Program-made: the position numbers and the translations under genes | Notes under the pieces: generated by a model | Seen by the model: the letters and a program-made list of their open reading frames with translations, nothing else | What the model was told of the DNA's origin: nothing | The model's database searches: none | Shown here: in pieces, positions 60,369 through 64,000 of the stretch | How the letters are laid out: each line of letters opens with the position of its first letter | Numbering within the stretch: position 1 is the first letter of the stretch | Origin: Bacteroidaceae bacterium | Lineage (GTDB): Bacteria > Bacteroidota > Bacteroidia > Bacteroidales > Bacteroidaceae | Length of the DNA stretch: 64,000 nt | Reading direction: 5' to 3' | NCBI GenBank assembly: GCA_017534535.1 | Contig: JAFXVZ010000044.1 | Location: 62,001 to 126,000, forward strand

Positions 60369-61475
60369 ATGGATAAATCAAGACGCGCTTTTTTGGGCAA
60401 GTCATTTGCCGCTATCGGTGCCGCTGCTTTGGCACCACAACTTCTTTCTTCATGCACCACCGACGGTGCTAACAAACCTGTGGCTTCTACAGATGGCAAG
60501 CCAAACTCGGTTTTCAATGGTGTGGCTATCGGTACCATCACCTATAGCTGGCGTTCTATGCCAGGCGGATTGGAGAATATCGTGAAGTATTGCAAGGAAA
60601 CAGGTATCAGCACCATCGAGTTGATGAGTAATGATCTCGAAGCTTATCTCGGCATCCCGGAAAGTCCGATGCAACGCATCATGGCAGAGGCAAGAGCTTC
60701 TCAGGCAGCTGCCGCTCCTACGCCTGCTCCAGGCCGTCCTGCAGGTGGTCCTGGTGGTGCTCCTGGCCCTGGTGGTCCTGGTGGTTTCCGTCGTCCTTCT
60801 TTCACTCCTGAACAGCAAGCTGAGATTGACAAGTATAATGCAGATGTGAAGGCTTGGCGCAGAAACATCGATATGGACAAGGTTGCTGCTGCTAAGAAGT
60901 ACTTGGATGACAATGGTATTGAGGCTCATATTGTGAAATTCTCTCCGGGCAACTGGGATGATGACCAGATTGACTATGCATTCAAGGTAGCTAAGGCTAT
61001 GGGTGCTAAGGGTGTATCTGATGAGTTGAATGTAGAGTCAGCTAAGAAGATGGCTCCATTCGCAGAAAAGTATGGCTTGAAGGCTATCTTCCACAACCAC
61101 ATGCAGTATGCTGAGGATCCTAACGCTTGTGATCCTGTTTTGGCTGTATCTCCCGCTGTGGCATTGAATTTCGATTCTGGTCACTTCTTTGGCTCAACAG
61201 GTCGCAACCCAATCGAGATGATCGAGAAGTACCACGATCGCATTGTAAGTATCCACATCAAAGACAAAACCGGACCAAATACCCAGCCTACCCCTAATCA
61301 AAATCAGGTATGGGGTCAAGGCGAGATGCCTTTAGCAGAAGTGCTGAACTACATTAAGGAAAAGAAATATCCTATTTACTGCGATATCGAGCTGGAGTAT
61401 GAAGTGAAGCCGTGGTCTAATGCTGTGAAGGAAGTGAAGACCTGTGTGAACTATGCTCGTCAGATTTTGATGTAA
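60369..61475 (+). CDS. Tat-exported sugar phosphate isomerase/epimerase-like protein
   Basis: A 368-residue protein of the xylose-isomerase-like TIM barrel (AP endonuclease 2) family. The N-terminus combines a twin-arginine motif (KSRRAFLGKSF) with a lipobox (LLSSC), so it is likely a Tat-exported lipoprotein. Barrel metal residues appear in IFHNHMQYA, LNFDSGHFFGS, VSIHIKDK and CDIELEYE. An Ala/Pro/Gly-rich insert (about 111-148, PGGPGGAPGPGG-type) lies in the barrel and is not part of the usual family. Its place between two periplasmic oxidoreductases points to isomerisation or elimination of an oxidised sugar or glycoside, not a sugar phosphate. Confidence 0.85.
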   Translation: MDKSRRAFLGKSFAAIGAAALAPQLLSSCTTDGANKPVASTDGKPNSVFNGVAIGTITYSWRSMPGGLENIVKYCKETGISTIELMSNDLEAYLGIPESPMQRIMAEARASQAAAAPTPAPGRPAGGPGGAPGPGGPGGFRRPSFTPEQQAEIDKYNADVKAWRRNIDMDKVAAAKKYLDDNGIEAHIVKFSPGNWDDDQIDYAFKVAKAMGAKGVSDELNVESAKKMAPFAEKYGLKAIFHNHMQYAEDPNACDPVLAVSPAVALNFDSGHFFGSTGRNPIEMIEKYHDRIVSIHIKDKTGPNTQPTPNQNQVWGQGEMPLAEVLNYIKEKKYPIYCDIELEYEVKPWSNAVKEVKTCVNYARQILM

Positions 61476-61508
61476 AAGGCCAATCGACCATTAGAAAAAA
61501 CATTGAAC

Positions 61509-61541
61509 AAGCCTCTCGACCCCAAGTTGGGAGGCTTTTTT
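61509..61541 (+). terminator. Terminator after the isomerase-like gene
   Basis: AAGCCTC (61509-61515) pairs with GAGGCTT (61531-61537), with inner C-G pairs possible, then a T6 run. Confidence 0.75.
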
Positions 61542-61646
61542 GTGTTAAAATGGCGAGAAAGAGTATTGCGTATTGAAATATTTGTTATATTTACACCAAA
61601 TTTGTGAAATGGTAAATAATGTTTCATTTAATATAAACAATTTATT

Positions 61647-63128
61647 ATGAACGTTACTCGTAGAAACTTTTTGAAGACAGGAGCAGCTGCTGTTGCAGGT
61701 TTTACTATTGCTCCTAACATTATCTTGGGTAAGTCCCATGGTCACATGGCTCCAAGTGACACCCCTAACATCGCAGCAGTCGGTGTAGGTAGCCAAGGTG
61801 GTGGCGATATCCAGAACATCGCTGACCCAGACGAGAAGATTGGTAGAAGACCGAATCCAGACCGTAAGTATGGTGGTTGGGTATCTCCTAACTTCGCAGG
61901 TTTGCGCCCTGAGAGAAGAATGGTTGACCAGGGTGTGCAGATGGGTGATGCTGGTAAGCAGCCTATCCACCATGCTAACATGTATGCTCTTTGCGATGTC
62001 GATCTTGACTATGCAGGCCACATCATGGCTGGCTATCCAAAGGCTAAGAAGTATCAGGACTTCCGTAAGATGTTGGACGACTGTGGTAAGGAAATCGATG
62101 GTGTATTGATTGGTACTCCTGACCATACTCATGCTATCATCGCTGCTTATGCAATGCTGGCTGGCAAGGCAGTGTTCGTTGAGAAGCCTATGGCTAAGAC
62201 TATAGAGGAGGTTCGCTATCTTCGCGACTTAGCAAAGAAGACTGGTGTTGTAACTCAGATGGGTAATCAGGGCCACAACATCGAGGGTACTTACAAGACT
62301 GTTGAGTACATCCGCAGTGGTGCTATCGGTGATGTAACTGAGGTTCACATGTGGTCAGACCGTCCTGTATGGCGTCAGGGTGACTACCAGCGTCCAGAGG
62401 GTGAGGCTATTCCAAAGAATCTGGATTATGATCTGTGGTTAGGCCCGGCTCCTCTGAAGCCTTACAACCATCAGACTACTCACTTCGCTTGGCGTGGTAT
62501 GTGGGACTATGGTACTGGTGCAATGGGTGACATGGGTGCTCACACCTTTGATGCTCCTATTTGGGCACTGGGTCTGGGTATGCCTGATACCATCCAGGCT
62601 ACTACCACTCCGTTCAACGATGAGTATCTGCCTATTACTGAGCTCTGCCAGTATCACTTCCCTGCTCGTACTGTAGATGGTAAGAAGATGCCTGAGGTTA
62701 ATGTTTATTGGACCGATGGTGGTATCAAGCTGTCTCGTCCAAAGGAATTGGAGCCAAACCGCCAGTTGCAGGAGTGCTTGTACATTGGTACAAAGGGCAT
62801 GATGATGCACGGAACTCACGGTGCTAATCCTGAGTTCATCCCAGCTCGTCCGGGTTGGAAGGAACCTGCTCAAACCTTGAAGCGTCCAAAGAACATCTAT
62901 GTTGACTGGGTTGAGGCTATCAAGGAGAAACGTCAGGCTGCTAATAACTTCGAAGTAGCTGCTAAACTGACTGAGATTATGTTGTTGACTAATATCGCTG
63001 TGTTGTCACAGCAGCGTCACATCACATTGCAGTATGATGCAGATAAGATGCAGATTACCAATCTGCCAGAGGCTAACCAGTTCTTCCGTCGTGAGTATCG
63101 TCACGGATGGGAGCTGCCTAAGTTCTAA
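61647..63128 (+). CDS. Tat-exported Gfo/Idh/MocA family oxidoreductase, second copy
   Basis: A 493-residue paralogue of the oxidoreductase at 58766, alike over its whole length. It has the twin-arginine signal (VTRRNFLKTGAAAVAGF), Rossmann motif VGVGSQGGGD, EKPMAKT, and the catalytic-region blocks HMWSDRPVWRQGD and MGAHTFDAPIWALG. The largest differences are in the insertion near residues 65-95 and around 330-345, where the first copy has extra lysine-rich residues. The two copies probably oxidise and reduce the same sugar position or act on different sugars. It has its own upstream AT-rich gap and ends in a strong terminator. Confidence 0.9.
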   Translation: MNVTRRNFLKTGAAAVAGFTIAPNIILGKSHGHMAPSDTPNIAAVGVGSQGGGDIQNIADPDEKIGRRPNPDRKYGGWVSPNFAGLRPERRMVDQGVQMGDAGKQPIHHANMYALCDVDLDYAGHIMAGYPKAKKYQDFRKMLDDCGKEIDGVLIGTPDHTHAIIAAYAMLAGKAVFVEKPMAKTIEEVRYLRDLAKKTGVVTQMGNQGHNIEGTYKTVEYIRSGAIGDVTEVHMWSDRPVWRQGDYQRPEGEAIPKNLDYDLWLGPAPLKPYNHQTTHFAWRGMWDYGTGAMGDMGAHTFDAPIWALGLGMPDTIQATTTPFNDEYLPITELCQYHFPARTVDGKKMPEVNVYWTDGGIKLSRPKELEPNRQLQECLYIGTKGMMMHGTHGANPEFIPARPGWKEPAQTLKRPKNIYVDWVEAIKEKRQAANNFEVAAKLTEIMLLTNIAVLSQQRHITLQYDADKMQITNLPEANQFFRREYRHGWELPKF

Positions 63129-63150
63129 TCCTTGTGATAGAAACAAAAGA

Positions 63151-63180
63151 GAAGGTAGTCCGTTTGGGCTACCTTCTTTT
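63151..63180. terminator. Bidirectional terminator
   Basis: GAAGGTAGTCC (63151-63161) pairs with GGGCTACCTTC (63166-63176), with TTTT on one side and AAAAG on the other. It lies between the convergent oxidoreductase and VOC genes. Confidence 0.8.
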
Positions 63181-63182
63181 AT

Positions 63183-63572
63183 TTACAGCTTTTCGCAAAA
63201 CTCTATGGTCTCTTTGTTCGGACCTTCAATTTTGAAATACTTGATGCCATGCTCCCAATAGGGTAAGTCGTGGATAGGTGAATCGCTGATGTGGATGCCT
63301 TTAGCTTTAACCACTTCATACAATCCCTCAATATCCTTCACATCGATGGCTATATGTTCAAACGCTCCCGCCTGCATGGCAGTTGGTTCTTTATCGTAGG
63401 TCTCTATCTGTAGGTTGCCCAATTGCAGGAAAGCCACATGCTGTCCGTTGTTATTGGTACGTTGATAGATTACTTTAAAGCCTAGACTCTGATAAAACAC
63501 GATGGTCTTATCGATGTTGAATGTGGGGACTCCAATGTGCTGGAGCCCTGTACAGAAATCAGCTATGCTCAT
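63183..63572 (-). CDS. VOC-superfamily (glyoxalase-like) protein
   Basis: A 129-residue vicinal-oxygen-chelate protein with two beta-alpha-beta-beta-beta modules. Metal-ligand positions fit QHIGVPTFNIDKTIVFYQSLGF at the start, LQIETYDKE in the middle, FEHIAIDVKDIEGLYE at the start of the second module, and FKIEGPNKETIEF near the end. The reaction in this superfamily ranges from glyoxalase to dioxygenase and antibiotic binding, so the role is open. Its start abuts the stop of the TerB-like gene directly, so the two are co-transcribed. Confidence 0.85.
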   Translation of the reverse strand: MSIADFCTGLQHIGVPTFNIDKTIVFYQSLGFKVIYQRTNNNGQHVAFLQLGNLQIETYDKEPTAMQAGAFEHIAIDVKDIEGLYEVVKAKGIHISDSPIHDLPYWEHGIKYFKIEGPNKETIEFCEKL

Positions 63573-63938
63573 CTATTCTAATGCTTGTATCCATGCCTTA
63601 AAGAGTTCTGTCTCTGTCTTTTTCTCAACACAGTCAGAGTTAATGACATTGATAACGAACTGTCTCATGGTAAGCTTGATGACCTCCTGCTCAGGCTTGT
63701 TGAAGCCTTCTAATAAGTCCTTGGTCTCTGACACGATTTCATCCAAAGTATAGGCCTTGTTCAATGAGCCTTCAATCTCAGCCTTCACTTCATCCACTGG
63801 GCCAATTGCAGCCAATTTGTCGATAAAGCCCTCAATAAACTTTTTCTCGCGGACATCGTACTCGCCGTCGGCATGGGCGAAGAACAAGCCGGTCTTAGCT
63901 ACCAGCTTGATGACTTTTTCAATAGGTTTCTTATCCAT
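63573..63938 (-). CDS. TerB-like protein
   Basis: A 121-residue helical protein of the TerB family, named after tellurite resistance. The acidic loop FAHADGEYDVREKKFI near residue 20 is the TerB-type metal-binding motif; the second half (YTLDEIVSETKDLLEGF) is helical. In many bacteria such proteins are stress-linked and bind metal at the membrane, with no clear enzyme activity. It is followed without a gap by the VOC gene, and the gene ending at 63945 is just upstream. Confidence 0.8.
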   Translation of the reverse strand: MDKKPIEKVIKLVAKTGLFFAHADGEYDVREKKFIEGFIDKLAAIGPVDEVKAEIEGSLNKAYTLDEIVSETKDLLEGFNKPEQEVIKLTMRQFVINVINSDCVEKKTETELFKAWIQALE

Positions 63939-63944
63939 AGTTAT

Positions 63945-64000
63945 TTATTGTTTTGCGCCACCGAAAGCACTGGATGCCATACCGATGACAGAGATTACAC
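63945..64000 (-). CDS. C-terminal end of a gene running out of the window
   Basis: A minus-strand frame open to the window edge ends with VIGMASSAFGGAKQ and stops six bases before the TerB-like start. The visible 17 residues are too few to assign a family. Its tight spacing suggests it heads the TerB-VOC transcript. Confidence 0.4.
   Translation of the reverse strand, partial: VISVIGMASSAFGGAKQ

Overview
The window reads as a chromosomal segment of a Bacteroidales bacterium, most likely Prevotellaceae (Prevotella/Segatella-like). The evidence is the Bacteroidota promoter signature (TTTG or TTG, 19-20 bases, TAnnTTTG) in front of many genes, the lack of consistent Shine-Dalgarno sequences, a Bacteroidota-type LptD, class II (B12) ribonucleotide reductase, the methylmalonyl-CoA mutase pair of the succinate-propionate route, MalQ with two starch-binding modules, and a lysS-gpsA-pgi-HAD operon. 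The species call is inference. No rRNA, insertion sequence, CRISPR array or prophage was found.

Layout. 1-5.7 kb: the end of an RND efflux pump, a small Ala/Lys-rich lipoprotein, then mtaB - acyltransferase - glycosyltransferase with overlapping ends. 6-15.6 kb (minus): amidase - MCE protein - dnaA - nrdJ - malQ - folB. 15.7-21.2 kb: HD protein, lptD, ung, tRNA-Arg, asnA. 21.2-23.6 kb: a fused alginate-lyase-family/GH88 protein. 23.6-28.4 kb (minus): lysS, gpsA, pgi, HAD phosphatase. 28.5-30.5 kb: MATE transporter and cytidylate-kinase-like protein. 31-38.9 kb: DUF3237 protein, lipid-anchored arginine-deiminase-like protein, secreted alpha/beta hydrolase, a broken duplication holding a CDP-alcohol phosphatidyltransferase, GH3 beta-glucosidase and a large secreted hydrolase. 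39-50 kb: AspT-type transporter with a leader ORF over a terminator-like hairpin, GH20, mutA-mutB, nagA, and an acid phosphatase-M28 peptidase fusion. 50.3-55.7 kb: tRNA-Pro, tRNA-Phe, CvfB, ROK glucokinase, InlB-repeat surface protein, PepD. 55.9-63.1 kb: a membrane-spanning SARP-type regulator followed by two Tat-exported Gfo/Idh/MocA oxidoreductases flanking a Tat-exported sugar isomerase-like protein. The end holds VOC and TerB-like genes.

How the genes fit together. Much of the segment concerns glycan use (MalQ, lyase/GH88, GH3, GH20, NagA, ROK kinase, the redox sugar locus) and envelope building (LptD, acyltransferase, amidase, MCE). The 55.9-63.1 kb locus resembles the Bacteroides thetaiotaomicron BT2160-BT2156 region, recalled as a periplasmic oxidation/isomerisation route for glycosides.

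The most unusual signal is not a gene. Four intergenic places (about 1.67-1.84, 5.80-5.88, 30.76-30.86 and 54.05-54.13 kb) carry arrays of degenerate near-palindromes whose centres are exactly 22 bp apart. The sequence differs between most loci but the period is constant, and three of the four lie between convergent genes. Other leads are the SARP regulator with a degenerate phospholipase-C-like sensor, the two fusion enzymes, the AspT leader, and the collapsed duplication at 33.6-34.9 kb.
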